Part shown: positions 1 through 15,372 of the stretch, piece after piece | Layout: the number at the start of each line of letters is the position of its first letter | Numbering within the stretch: the first letter of the stretch is position 1 | Assembly (NCBI GenBank): GCA_027604685.1 | Contig: JADHYX010000080.1 | Span: forward strand, 5,163-67,453 | From: Lobulomyces angularis | Taxonomy: Eukaryota; Chytridiomycota; Chytridiomycetes; Lobulomycetales; Lobulomycetaceae | Length of the DNA stretch: 62,291 nucleotides | Reading direction: 5' to 3' | Program-made: the position numbers and the translations under genes | The notes under the pieces: generated by a model | Databases searched by the model: none | The model's input: the letters and a program-made list of their open reading frames with translations, nothing else | Told to the model about the DNA's origin: nothing

Positions 1-995
1 AAAAAAAAAAAAAAAAAAATAATGTCAAGCTTGTAAAAAAAAAAAATCCTTTAAAACAATAAGAAGAAAATATAAGCAAAAAAAAAAATAAAAAACACAA
101 TGAGAATTTGTAATAAAAATTTATTTTTTTTGGCAAAAAGACAATCAAATTTTATTAAAAAATAAAAAAACTAACCTATTTTTTATTAAATAAAAAAAAA
201 GAATTCCTTATTTAAATTGCAGCAAAAAAACTCATCACAACAGTGTTCTTAAATCAACGGTTTTTTTGCATTTGGTTTGTTGTCTTGTTCTTCAAATGAG
301 GGAACTTTTTTTTTTATTTGACGTTTTTTTGCCAATATCTTTGGTGTTTTTTTCTAAGCAACTTCTTTTTCAAAATACCTGATTCCAAAGTCAGAAAATC
401 CTAATTCTGATGCAAAAAAGTCCTTTTTTTTTTTTTTTTTCAAATTTTTCATGGATTTGTTGCTTTAAAGGTTTAAAAAAAAATTCTATTTTTTTTTTTT
501 TTTTTAAAATAGAAATTCTTTTATTGATTCAAAAATAAAAAATAAAAAATGATAATATATTATAAAAATTATAAGATATTTTTTTTTTTTTTTTTTTCCT
601 ACAATTATTCTCTTCCAGTAACATTGTACAAATGTTGTCAAAACATTGGAAATTTGGGAGCGGAACTTTTTCATCGAATAAGTTGTTAAAGGAGGTGGCT
701 AAATTGGTGTTTAGGGTTTTAAATGTACCAGAAAAAAATTTCATCTAGCTCAACTCAAAATTCAAAACTTTCTACAAAGTGTTGAGGTTAAAACTAACTA
801 GCATTTGAAAATTTCTTACTCAGAATTTTTAAAGTACTAGCGTTGTTAACTATTTTCTTAAAACTTTTAAAGTTACAGTTTTTATTTTGTTAAAAAAAAT
901 TATTACATTAGTTAGTCGATTTATTTATTTTTTTTTTCTACTTAATAAATTAAAATATCTTAATAATTTTTAGTTTTTTTCTTTTTTTTTTTTTT
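1..995. other. AT-rich non-coding stretch, left edge
   Basis: Long A and T homopolymers dominate. The only open frame (529-744, minus) is short, runs through poly-A-derived lysines and matches no family, so no gene is called. The stretch probably holds the 3' flank of the zinc-finger gene that ends at 996. Confidence 0.5.
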
Positions 996-2511
996 TTAAT
1001 CTTTTTCAATTATTTTTAAACCATTATCATAAATTAAATCATTAAATTTTAAATTTTCACAAAAAACGTAATCTGTGTCAGTTCCTATTCTTAAAATAAA
1101 ATAAATTTTTTCTTTTGTTTCAAAGTAACTCCAATTAAATCTAATCATCCCTTTACAAAATAGTCCAAAGCAACAAAGTTTTTTGCAGCTCTCTGTAGAG
1201 TCTCCATATACTATATTGTTGACAATCTTGTCCATACTTTCTTTAAAAGCACTTATGAAGTTTTTAATTGATAACCTCAATAATGGCACTGAATCTGTCA
1301 GTGCATATTCCAATACTAACGCAGAAGCTCTACATTCCAAAGGGTGCTTTTGTAGTGTATGATTTTCCTTTATCACCTCTAAATAGTTAATATCATTTTT
1401 TGAGACATCTTGGATCAACATTTTTATTTCTTCTCCTATCACTAGTAAAATTCTTTTCAACAGCGGTATTTTTTCAACATGTGGTGAACGATTTTTAAAC
1501 ATCTCCAAGAATTTTCCTTCAAATGCTATATCATTTACTATTTTAATCAAACTCAGTTCTAATTTTTTTAAAAAATCTTCAACAAGATAAAAGTTATTTT
1601 CGTTGTCATCTCCTGGATTAAAATTAAATGTAGTCACTCTCTTTTGGTATTCAATTTCTAATTTTAAATATTCTTTATTTTTTATGGAAATTAATCTAAA
1701 TTCTTGTGGTATAATTATTTTTAGATTATTTGCTTGATTGGTTTCACTAGGGTTTGTTGATCCAACACTAATGTACAATTAAACAATAAAAAAAAAAGAA
1801 ATTAGTATCAGAGTTAGAATTACATTTTCACTTGGTATTTGCTTACCACCAAAAAATTCCAATAACATTCCATCCTACAATACATGAATTTTTTGAAGTA
1901 ACAAATTTCGATAAAATATTATAATTTAATTGCGATACCAAGTTACAAAGTGCTTCCAAATTGGAAATCTTTATTATTTTAGTGTGAAAGTTTTCCTCGT
2001 AATTAAAATGAAGATATACTGGGTTATCTGAATATAGTTGATATATATTTGAAGAATTTTTTAAATCGGCTTCACTTTTAATTGGAGAGTTGACTTTCGG
2101 ATGTATACAACGGTCTTTTTGATGCTGACTAAGTTGTTGTCTATTTCGAAATGTCTCTTTACATTTCTTAAAAGTTAGTTTTAAGTAAGTATAAAATATT
2201 TTTTTATTAAATAAATGTTTTCTTTTTTTTTTTTTTTTACAGAACAAGTTAATGGTTTGATGTAAACACTAAAGTGTATTGCTATATGGTCCTTTATAAT
2301 ACCTTTATGTCTACCTCTGCGTTAAGAAAAAAATAAAATAAAGTAAAACAAAAAATTTAAGTTAATATTTTTTATTTGTGATGGAAAGAACTGGAAACAA
2401 TTTTTTTTTTTTTTACTCATATCCACAGACAGATGCATTATTCGTCCAGTAGCAGATTTGTCGTCCGTTAGTGAAGTGACTTTCTATGATATGTTCATAG
2501 CATAGTAGCTC
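996..2511 (-). CDS. C2H2 zinc-finger protein, four exons resolved, 5' end not found
   Basis: Four exons join in phase on the minus strand: 2511-2417, 2316-2241, 2166-1847 and 1767-996. All junctions are GT-AG; the intron before exon 3 has a CTAAC branch point close to its AG. The joined frame gives about 420 residues. The first 80 hold two zinc-finger-like units: one starting ICYWTNNASVCGYE with a DHIAIH histidine pair, then LTCSKCKETF followed by LSQHQKDRC (C-x2-C, H, C). The remaining 300 residues match no family I recognise. Fingers of this kind usually bind DNA, so a transcription factor is the likely role, but this is inference. No in-frame ATG precedes the first resolved exon, so at least one upstream exon is missing, probably between 2520 and 2900. 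The last exon alone (996-1778) would look like an orphan ORF. Confidence 0.6.
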
Positions 2512-3023
2512 CTAAGGTAATCAAAGAAGGATATTTTACATTTTTTTATATTTTTTGAAGTTAAAAAAAAAAAAAAAAAAAAAAGGAAATCGATATTAAA
2601 TCCATAACCTAATTTATATGGTGTGACAAAAAGGTGTTATGTGTGGTTTGTGACACGACTGTTCCACTGTCCAATAACCTGAGTCAAATATAGTGTGAAT
2701 TTTGAAAATATTTCAGACTTTCAAAATTACAGTGAATATTAGACATTGTAATTAAGCCAATTGTTCCTAATGTATATTGTCAATCTTTTTAAGATTTTAA
2801 GAGTACTCGGAACCTTTTAACAGACATAAAAAAAAGATTGAAATTTTAAATAACACCACAAATTTGAGCCTTTTTTGTGTCATCTTCAAAAAAATTGAAG
2901 CTTTTAATGACGATTGGCTTTATTTTTTTTTTTCTTTTCTTTCAAAAAATAAAAAAAAAATATTATTGAATTTTATTATACACTAGGAAAAAAAAAAATT
3001 AATCACAAATAACATTAATTGAA
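2512..3023. other. Intergenic or missing first exon of the zinc-finger gene
   Basis: This stretch contains a 20+ base A-run and no convincing ORF. The more balanced part near 2600-2700 could hold the unlocated 5' exon of the neighbouring zinc-finger gene, but no frame I tried joins it cleanly. Confidence 0.3.
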
Positions 3024-4579
3024 TTATTCTGAATCCGAATCATAAGGAGCAATAGATTTTCTCTTTTCTTTTCTCCTTTCTTTTTCATTATCATTTAGTT
3101 GCCTTCTTTTCATTAACAGCTTCGTTGCTTTGGATAAATTAGTATGATCATCATCATAGTGGTAAGTATTTTTTGACTAGAAAAAAAAAGTTTTAAAATT
3201 TTTTCCCAATTTTTTTTTTTTTTTTATATATTACTTTGGCTCTAGTTCTGCGCAGTTTAGCTTTTCCTAATATTGGATTATAAAATACAACTGGTTCTTG
3301 AATAATAAAAAAAAATTTTTTTCCTTCATCTTCTCTTTTAAAATCAAAGTTGAAATCTCTAACGTGATTGTATTCATATGTCTTAAGAAAAATTAAAAAA
3401 TTTCAGTTTATTTAACAAGTTTTTTTTTTATATAAAAATACCTCAACATCTTCTTCTTCATCACCTTCTTCAAGTCTTTTTCTTTTTTCATTAATTAATT
3501 CAACAGAACTTTCACTGGGAATATAATAACTAAAAAATTTATCATTTTCATTTTTAGGATTAACCATAGCTTTTAGTAAGCTTTCTTGACTTTGAACTTG
3601 TTCAATCAATTTATTTGAATTATTTGGTATTGGATTCGAGTCAAACCCAACTTGACTGTATTGGTTAGGCCAATTGGAAAAATCCGGAAAAATAGGAAAT
3701 ATTTCCTTAATTTTCTTTTTTTTATCGGTTGGGTGTTTTATATTTTTTATATTAAATTGTGGATCTTTAAAGTAATTAAAAGTATTTTCAATAGCCTTAA
3801 TTTGTCCTGGTACCGAAGTGTCAATTTTTTCCGTTACTTTTTCTTCATTTTCATTACTAGACAGAAAAAAAAAAAAAAATTAAAATTAAAAAAACCATTC
3901 GTAATTAATAAAATAAATTTTTTTTTTTAATATACTTTATCATTGGTTTCTTTTCTTTTCTAATTTTCACAATATCACTAGAAATATATTCAGTCCCTTG
4001 AAGAAAGCAAAAAAAATAAAAAAATTTAAAATTTTAGTAATGAAATTATAGAAATGCATAAATATGTTTTTTGTTATGTACTTCTTAACCAAGGTACGAT
4101 AGGTCTAGCGATAACTCTTTTTTTTAATTTATTTGAAGCATCAGCAGGTTTTGTTAGTAAAGGGAGATCCTTTGGGTCTACTGTTTTAGGTGTCAACTTC
4201 TCTATGAAATATAAAAAAAAAAAAAAAAAATTCATTTAACTATTTCTTTTTTTCATTTTTTTACCCTCTGAACCATTTTTAAAACTTCTTTCAAAGTAAC
4301 CCATCTTTAAAAAATCAAGCTTTTGAGTTGAATCAGAAATTAAGTCATTTTGTGTTTCGTACAACGAACTATGCTGAAACTTGTAATCTCGATCACTTTC
4401 AATAGGTAGCTCTACTAGTTTTGGATCAAAAGGTACATCTACAATTTGGTTTTTTTTTTTTTATTTTTTTAATTTGTTTTTTAATTCTTTTAATATTTTT
4501 TCTTTTTAATTTTTTTTTTTTAACCAGGAAGTGGATTCAAATACTTTATTCGTATCGCGAATTCTTGCATTTTTGACAT
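3024..4579 (-). CDS. PAF1: RNA polymerase II-associated factor 1 homologue (PAF1)
   Basis: Spliced minus-strand gene starting at the ATG at 4579-4577 (MSKMQEFAIRIKYLNPLP). The next junction gives LPDVPFDPK, the hallmark N-terminal block of Paf1. Later exons give VIARPIVPWLRST, then TEYISSDIVK (the conserved 'VPWMRKTEYIS' block), IFPIFPDFSNWPNQYSQVGF with FDSNP, and TYEYNHVRDFNFDF before a FYNPILGKAKLRRTRAK block. The protein ends in an acidic SYDSDSE-like tail (…APYDSDSE). It is shorter than animal PAF1 because the acidic/basic C-terminus is reduced. Known role: core scaffold of the Paf1 complex, which travels with Pol II and supports H2B ubiquitination and H3K4/K36 methylation. At least seven small exons are separated by introns rich in poly-T. 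The order of blocks matches the family from start to end. Confidence 0.9.
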
Positions 4580-4860
4580 TTTTTTTTTTTTTTTTTATGG
4601 TTTATTATGTAATTATATTTTATTTTTTTTATAAAAAAAAAAAAAAAAAAAATTTTAGAAAGTTTTATTTTCCTGTTTAAAATAATAAAAAAAGCAATAA
4701 TATTAATCTACTAAATAACCTAAAATAAAAAAATAAAAAAATTTTAATTACAAACTCAAAACTAAGAATAAAATTACATAAAAAAAAAAATAAGTTTTTT
4801 AAATAGAATTGTACGAGATAATAAAAATAAAAATGGGAAAAAAATTTATGTTGGTAAACA

Positions 4861-7800
4861 TTAAATTTGTCCTGATGTAGGTAATTTAAAGTTTTTAACT
4901 GTTGAACTCTTTGAGGTAGAAAAAGGTTTAAAATTTGCAGAGTTTGAATCTGGCAATTTGAAAGACTTCACTGTGGTAGATTTTGTTGCCGTATTGTTTG
5001 ATAAATTGTATGTTTTTCTTTTTGAAGCTTGTTCCGCTTGTAATAATATTTTGGTATTTTGTAACGCAAATTGTTGTGAGTCAACATCATTATTTTTTTT
5101 GATCAATTTTTTGCTTGTGTTCCATCCAGAATTACTTTTATTGGAGTTCGAAGCAGCATTGTCTAATTTTGAAGATACGTTTGATTTATTTTTAGTGATA
5201 GTAGGTTTCGTAAGTTCAACCTTTGAATAAATAACTGGTTTATTAGTTAAAGGTGTGTATTTTGTCTTTGCCCCTTCCATTCCTTTTAACTCAACTGTTG
5301 TGAGTGAAGTTCTTGATTTTGAACCGACTTTTACAATAGAATTGTGGTTAGGGTTAATTGCAGAAGATAACGCAAAAATTTTCGTGCTTGGATTTTCGCG
5401 AATTAAATTCGTAGAAGTCGAAGTTTTCTCGCTGGAATTTCCTTTAATTGCTGGCTTTTCATGGAGTTTTCCTGGTAAAGGAACGTTTCCACGAGCTAGA
5501 GGTTTAGAAGACTTTTCATGAATTGGAATTCTCGTTGGGGACTTTTGGCGAATGAAACCTCTTGTTGGTGACTTTTCACGCAACAGACTTTGATTAGACT
5601 GTTTTTCGTTACTTGTTGATGTAAACTGCTTTTCACCTGCTGTATTTTGGGAAGATTTTTCGAGTGAACTATTTCTTGAAAATGATTTTTCGTCGGGAAA
5701 AATGACTCTTGATGTATCCAAACTTGAATTACTCGTTTCCTTCATTGATGCAGTATTTAACAAACCAGCTTCCTTTCTGTATACTTTTTTCTCAGTTCTA
5801 GCATATAAAGTACCGAATTCTTGAGGAAGTCCAGCCTCAGTTTTTTTTCTTGTTTTAACCAATTCCAAATTGGCGGAGTGGACAGTTGAATTGATTAGCT
5901 GCTTCTTGATATTCAAATTTTGCGACCCTAAAGAAGAAGGTTTTTTCAAAAATTCTTCCTGTTTCCTTCTTATTGAAGTACTGGCCACGCTAGAGTTGTT
6001 CATATTTATTCTGGATGCAGAATTATTAAATTTTTGGGATGTGACTTTCATTGGCGAAGATGAAATATATTGGGTTTGTTTTTCTGCAGAACTTTCGAAA
6101 AATTTTAGTCTATCTTTTACCGAAATTGATGAAGTAGCGGTGAATTCCTTTTTTTTAGAACCAATTTCCATTTCAGTGTTATTCCTACTGATTAAATTTG
6201 TTCTTAATACTTTCACTTTTGAAGGCTCCCCTTGACAAATGTCATTATTATAAATATTGGAAGTCCCATTTTCCTTTATTGGCTCCGGTATTTCAGTGTC
6301 CTCAATAACTTGTGAGTTCGCATTCAGGCTAACCTCTTCAATAGCCTTTTTGTCATTTTCATCTACAACCTTTTCTACTAATTTATCATTTACGTAATTA
6401 AAAACTGTCACTTCCATTTCATTTGCAGAAACAGTCACTTCAACGGTATCAATATTTTCTTTTATAATATCATTAATTGAGTTGTTTTCTTCGTATCCAT
6501 AATTCTGAATTAATTCAGGTGCAGCATCGATTTTTTCATTAATTTCATGTACAGATAAAGTTTCACTTTGTAGCTGTAACTTGCATTCGTTTCTACTCTC
6601 TAAAGATGATGTAGCGTTCACTGTTTCGCACGATTCCGCATTTAAATCCGTTTTTGTAGCATCTTCACGAATTTTTGATGCTACTTCATCTAATTCAATA
6701 TGTTTCAAAGTTTGCATTTTATCGTCATTCTTAAATTGTGAATTAATACTTTCAACTCGACTTTTCACTTCAGAACATTCGGAGCTGCTGATTGCTGGGT
6801 CATCTCTTGTAAAGGGGAGCTCGCATCCACTGGATAAAATAGACTGTTCAGATTTATTTTGTTTCTCTTCTACCAAGACCTTTTCCTTAACTTCTGCTTG
6901 TCTTTCTTGCAAGGAGTCAAGTCTTGGTGGAGGAGCTTCGCCTAAACCTTCCATTCCTTTAATTAAATCTATATGAACAATCGAATTAGAATTATTTGTA
7001 AGCAACTGCTGATTAAGGTCTTCAACAAAATCTACAGAAGATCTAAGAAGGGACGGCTTTGGGGTTGGAGATTTTGAAAAATGAACATCAACTCCAGAAT
7101 CTCCTATGGAATATCTTGAGCTTAAATTGCAATTACTATAATCTGTATCAGATTTAATATCAGAAAATATTGATGACTGTTTTGAATTGTGCTTTGACTG
7201 TTTAATTTTTTTTTGCCGAGGAGGAGGAGAAAAGGATCTTTGCATTGGTAAATTGTAGCCCACCGCTGAATATTTTTCAACATTACTTTCAATATGACTT
7301 TCTAGATCATCATCGATATATTTAGTTGTGTATCTTGTTGAGGATGTGTTTTTGTTATGCAATTCCTGCGATGAATAATTAAAAATTAAGACAATTTTTT
7401 AATATACCTTCGCTAAGAGATTTTGAATGGTATTTATCCAGATATTTTTTTCCCTAAAGGTAGGGGTAGAAAAGCGAAGTACGATATCCTTTGGCTCAGA
7501 CTGAATGGTAACAGAAAATTCATGCCTATCTTCTACACAAGATTTTAAAAATTATAAAAAATTCCAAAAAAGATAAAATAAATACTCTCATGTCCTCTAT
7601 CTTTTACTTCAGTAATTTCATGAATATGGCCAAGAAATAAAATTTTACAAAATCCAGCAGATAAATCAAAGTTATTAGTTTTCCCAGAATAAGTTGAAAC
7701 TACAAAGCAGTCACTGAACAAAATGCAATATGTGCGTATTGAAGTTGACACAATTTTTTTGTTTGAATGTTTTGTTAAAATTCCATCCAACAAAACGATT

Positions 7801-9460
7801 CTAGAGGTCTTGTTTTTAGTAGAAAGAAATGCATTAAATTCTAATCGAGATAAAACTTTGGTATATTTTAAAAGGGTTTCAATATCCTAATTATCAGAAA
7901 AAATTGTAAAAGGTCAAAAAAAAAAATTAATTTACCTTTTTTTTTTCGTTTACATTTTCCACAACTTTTTTTATATTATCATATGCTTTGGTTAAAACAG
8001 AATATTCAGAATGATCTTCAGGTGTGTGCTAAAAAACATTAAGAATATACAATTAACTGAAAATTATGAAAAACCAATTTACATTTAATAATTGTTGAAT
8101 CAACAACGGGTATTTCATTATTCTCTGTATTGGCTTGAGCAAGAATGCACTTAGCTCAAGATTTCTACATTCTGGTTTCAACTGGCAAAACTAGTAAAAA
8201 GAATTAATACAAAAAATAAAAAAGAGTAATCTACTTGAAGAAACAATTGAAATTCTCCATTGCTTAACTTTTTTTCCTGAATAAATTCTGTAGATTCCGG
8301 ATAATTTGCACAATAGTAAGTGTATTCTAATTTCATTAATTTCTATAAGGATAGAAAGTATAAAAAAAACTAGAACCGAAGTAATAGTTACCATATCAAG
8401 AAAGATTTCTCCAACATTTGTAAATAGTCCACAAATTCTATTTTTTTCTAACTGGTCTAATAAGATATCATGCAGTGGTAATAATCTGAAGAAAAATCAA
8501 TTTTTTTCACGTTAAAAAATATTACCTCCCCAAATTAGAAAATATTATTTTTGTTTCCTTTTCTGTAGCAATATTTCTATCCTCCATTTCAATTAAAAAA
8601 ACATTTATTATAATTCGCAGATCTCTTATATACTCCTTTTCTGTTACGTACAACTCATACTAACAAAAAAAAACTTAAAAATTAAAGAATAATGACTTCA
8701 TACCATAATTTCCTGTCTAGATATTTCAGAAGAAGAGAGTTTCGATAAATCTAATACTAAAATTTTTTCGTTATTTTCTTTCAATTTTCCAAACCCGTTG
8801 TCTAAGCAGTACTGAAAATCAATTTCATTTGAAGTGAATTCATTCCACTTATTTTCTTCTAATACACCACCGATTCCAGTATGAAAAATATGAATGTCCT
8901 TTTTATTTTTTTTCTGCTCTTTGCTTGCGCATTGTACAAATCCATTTGCAGAAGTTGCAACTGAATTATTATCATTGAAAGACTTCTGTTGATTTTTGAA
9001 AAATTTCATTTTTAATTTCCGTATGCTGCTTGTGCTAGCATTGGATGATATACTTTGCCGATCTAAATCTAAAATCTTCTCATTCAAAAAGTCTATACTG
9101 AGTCGCGGCGAGAAATTTAATGATTGTTTCGGGGAAGCGATATGAGGTATATTAGTTCTGTTTGGATTCTACAATTGTTTTTAAGGTGAATAATGTAAAA
9201 ATTAAAAATAAATTTACCAGCAAACTCGACTTAGGACTTCTAGTTGTTGATGCAAGAAACATTTCTTTCCAGCTTAATTTCTTTTTTTTAACTTGACTAG
9301 TTAAAGAAGAACGCTTCAAGTTAGTGGAGGCTTCAGATTCATCAGAAGAAGAAAAATGGTTAATTGAGTTTGAAATAGAGCTGGAAAAGGATCTGTCTAG
9401 GGAATAAGAACGACATTCTAGTACAGAGAGAGGTGATTCAAGGGCAGAATCAATTTGCAT
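4861..9460 (-). CDS. Rho guanine-nucleotide exchange factor (DH-PH) with a long Ser/Thr-rich tail
   Basis: The gene starts at the ATG ending at 9460 (MQIDSALESPLSVL). The first intron (GTAAAT...TTGTAG) joins SSLL to NPNRTNIPH. After a Ser-rich N-terminus comes a block IGGVLEENKWNEF that recurs in the second RhoGEF of this window. The DH domain follows: YELYVTEKEYIRDLRI, LLPLHDILLDQL, and the signature LSAFLLKPIQRIMKYPLL. The PH domain follows (IVLLDGILTKHS, then ILFSDCFVV, ending near FREKNIWINTI). From 7362 to 4861 a single exon encodes about 830 mostly disordered residues with acidic and then Ser/Lys/Pro-rich parts. DH-PH proteins load GTP on Rho-family GTPases and drive actin and polarity. 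Substrate choice (Rho1, Cdc42 or Rac) cannot be read from the sequence. The family call is firm. Confidence 0.88.
5500..5720 (-). repeat. Degenerate EKSPTR-type peptide repeats in the RhoGEF tail
   Basis: Within the RhoGEF tail, short units around an E/Q-K-S core recur: EKSFSRNS, EKSSQN, EKQSNQ, REKSPTR, RQKSPTR, HEKSSKP. The second SPTR unit runs directly into IPI, giving T-R-I-P at 5524-5535. The region is basic and Ser/Pro-rich, which suits phosphorylation or microtubule association. Confidence 0.5.
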
Positions 9461-10564
9461 GTATAAAAACAGAGTGTAGATTACAAAAGGAAGTGGAATA
9501 TTATCCAGTTACTTGATGATTCTATGAAATAGGTTGAATTTAGAAGTAAAAAATAAATTGTAATGTAAAATTTGTGGTGGTTGGTTTGGGTAAAGAAATT
9601 ATTGATTTTGAAAATATAGTTTTTTTTTTTGTGAAAAATAAGGGCAGAAGACACATGAAAAGATAAGAAAATGTTACATTTCTTAACTTAATACTCAACT
9701 ACCGTTTTTACATCTATATTCTTTGCTTAGTGGTAAAGGGAACCCGTTATGCTCGCTGTTCAAAAGGTTTTCTAACCTACATGTGCCTCACAATCTGTGT
9801 TTAATTCATCAATGGCCCTTAGTTTTAATATCACAAAGACTGGATTAATATTTTAGTGGCATTGTTATATGTAAGTGCAATGGTTAAATTTTTACAATTC
9901 AAGTGTAAAGGTGAATTTTTTTTTTTAAAAAAAATAACATAAGACCAATATGGTGTCAAAACCATCTCATTAAGCCTCCAGTGGTTTGTTTGACAATGTA
10001 AAATGCGTTAAGAGGTCATTAATTTCGATGTTGTATCTTTCGACATGTACTCGCTTATAATATACTATATGGAAAAATAATATGTTGTTGACAATGTAAA
10101 ACTTTTTCGAGTGAACTATATTTTATTGGAAGTAATTTTTCAATACTCCAAATTTTAATTAAAAACCTTCTTTTAAACCTATTTTGCATTATCTATTATA
10201 TTATCTTCGTAGTGAGAATTATAGAGAAAAAAGGCTTTTCATGTAAAACTTGATCTAATATTTCAACAATAGCAACCACACTAGNNNNNNNNNNNNNNNN
10301 NNNNNNNNNNNNNNNNNNNNNNNNNNNNNNNNNNNNNNNNNNNNNNNNNNNNNNNNNNTTTTTTTTTTTTTGCATTATTACTATTATATTTTTTTTTTGT
10401 ATTTTACAATTCTTATTCTCTAAAAAAAAAAGATTAATTTAAATTAAAATATTAATTGTTTTATTTATTTCGCTTGTTAATTGATAACTTGAATAAAAGG
10501 TTTAATTGTTTGCTTACTCTTATTTAACATTGGAATACAAAAATTTAACATTTAATATAAAAGA
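9461..10564. other. Intergenic region between divergent RhoGEF and DCAF4-like genes
   Basis: No ORF or RNA gene could be supported here. The stretch should hold both divergent promoters. It is interrupted by an assembly gap. A tRNA-like run near 9725-9760 fails for lack of a B box. Confidence 0.45.
10285..10358. other. Assembly gap (74 N)
   Basis: An unbroken run of N flanked on the right by poly-T. The true size of the gap is unknown. Confidence 0.99.
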
Positions 10565-12169
10565 ATGTCCGAAAAAAGAAAGGCAGCGATGCCTGAATTA
10601 CCTGGTTATTATTTTGTATGTTGATCATTATTTTTTTTTAACAAATGAAATTGTTTATTTTTTTACCTCCCAATCTTAATCCATTTTCATTTATTAGTAG
10701 GATACGGAAAAAAATAGATATTTTAAAATTATAAAAGAATCAATACGAGCAACACCATCTAGTTTAAAGTATACCAATAGTTTTTTAAAGAAAAAATTAA
10801 AATCTGAAGAAGAGAGTAAGAAAAAAAATAATAATTTGATTGAAGATGCAAATAAAAAGTTTTGCTTTCAAAAAAACTCTCCAAATTTCAGAAAATTCAA
10901 TTACATCAACATTTTAAAGCATCAAACACTGGGTTCCTACAATCGTTTAAATGTTAAAGACTTTTATCTTGAATCCGCTTTAAAATGTATAAAGTATAGT
11001 GGGACCTTGGATTTAGCCTTTAAAAGCAAGTCTAGAATTGTTGATTTGAAGGTAAGTAATTTTTTATGTTACCTCCAATTAATCCCTTTTAGATGCATTC
11101 AAAGCAGCAGATACTACTTACAGCACGATTGGATGGCTCAGTAAATATAGAAAGAATTTTGAGTGGTTTCAAAATGTCAAAATCATTAAAATTTCGACTT
11201 TTAAAAAGTTTTGACGAAATTTCTTCAATTTCTGTTGGAGAAATAGAGAATAAGAATAGTTTTCTATTGTCTTCTACCTTTTTATCCGGTTTATCCTATA
11301 TTGATAAAGTCATTATAGATTCTTATGGTGATGTTGTTGAAAGGACACTTCCTGTATACCAGTTTAATCCCGCAAAGTCTTCGTTATGGAGTTCTTCTTT
11401 TAGGTATACTTAAAAAATTCCATCTTCCTTCTGGCTAAATCAATTTTCACCTCTTATGTTTATAGCTCGCGCAATGAATACATTTCATATTCAGGAAGTT
11501 CTGGAATGGCATTTGTTTTAAAAATAGTAGAGTCTGGCTACACTCCTCTTCAGATCTTGTACTTTGAAGGAAAGAGCGATGTTTTTTCGCAAGTGTTCTC
11601 TGAAAATTCTAACCAAATTTTTTCAGGTAAACTATAAAATTTTTTTTCAATTGTAAAGTTATTCTTTTCATCTAGGTTTGCGAAATGGAAAAATTTACTT
11701 AAATGACTTAAGGGCGAAATCAAATGTTACCAGCTATGATTTTCACTTTCCAAAAAATTTATTAAAGTATGATAAGTCAAAAGCCAAGTTTTCACAAAGA
11801 TCCCCAATTACGGATTTAAAACTTATGAAAGAGCATGACAAGTCTTTTAATGAATATCAAATTTTAGCCGCAAGTATGAGCGGAAAAATTTCTATTTGGG
11901 ATTCTAGATATAATCATAAGCCATTACTTAACTTTGAAACAGCAAATACTTGTACTAGATTGAAGGTTGAAATATGTGATAACTTTTTATTTTGTGGAGG
12001 AGAAGATGGTGGTATTAAAATTTTCAACATGGTGAGTGGAAATTTAGTTTTTAAAGAAAATCTTGGTAATTACGCTCCCGTTTCTAACATAGTTTTAGCA
12101 CAAAACAGCAATTTTGGTAACCATTTTTTTAATTCAAGAGGATCTGTGGTTGAAATTTGGAAAAAGTAG
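10565..12169 (+). CDS. DCAF4/WDR21-like WD40-repeat protein
   Basis: Starts MSEKRKAAMPELPGYYF. The first intron (GTATGTTG...TTAGTAG) then joins to DTEKNRYFKI. The resulting 'ELPGYYxDxEKNRYFKI' block is the N-terminal signature of the DCAF4/WDR21 family. Further in-phase junctions connect IVDLK to MHSKQQ, SSFR to SRNEYISYSG, and IFSG to LRNGKIYLNDL. WD-like strands are visible (TARLDGSVNIERIL, SGSSGMAFVLKI, AASMSGKISIWDSRY, FCGGEDGGIKIFNM) and the protein ends VVEIWKK at 12169. About 485 residues, typical for the family. In animals DCAF4 is a substrate receptor of the CUL4-DDB1 ubiquitin ligase. That role is transferred from the family and not demonstrated here. CDC48 starts less than 200 bases downstream on the same strand. 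Confidence 0.75.
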
Positions 12170-12365
12170 TTACTATTTTTTTTTTTGAATAAATTTTCGT
12201 ACTATGACAATTCTTCAATAATTTAATATCGAGTCTTCCGTGATTGCACATTATTATTAATAAAATCAGTGATTGGGAAGGAAAAGGAAGTATCATTGTA
12301 ATATAAAAAAATGTTTCACTAAAACCCTACTGACCTAAACTTATTCGTAATTTTATTTTTAATCA

Positions 12366-15205
<2,840 letters not shown>

Positions 15206-15372
15206 TTTGTATTGAAATTTTATATATTTTGAGAGATTTTACTATTTCATTTTTTTTTGTATTATCTCATTTCTTCAATTTTTTGTATAATTTTAAGGGT
15301 TAATAAAAAAAATACAGTGTTACAAATTTTTCTGATTTTAATTACAGAACCATCATTATTTCACACATATTA

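Noticed and set aside
529..744. 71-codon minus ORF at the left edge
   Set aside because: Low complexity, homopolymer-derived, no family and no splice partners.
3652..4239. Two plus-strand ORFs opposite PAF1
   Set aside because: They lie opposite conserved PAF1 exons and consist mainly of Phe/Lys from poly-T and poly-A.
4958..6976. Several plus-strand ORFs of 80-130 codons
   Set aside because: Antisense shadows of the single-exon tail of the first RhoGEF, whose minus frame is open for 833 codons and continuous with the DH-PH part.
9725..9765. tRNA-like run (TTAGTGGTAAAGGG, later GTTCAAAAGG)
   Set aside because: No B-box consensus and no pairing acceptor stem, so it does not fold as a tRNA.
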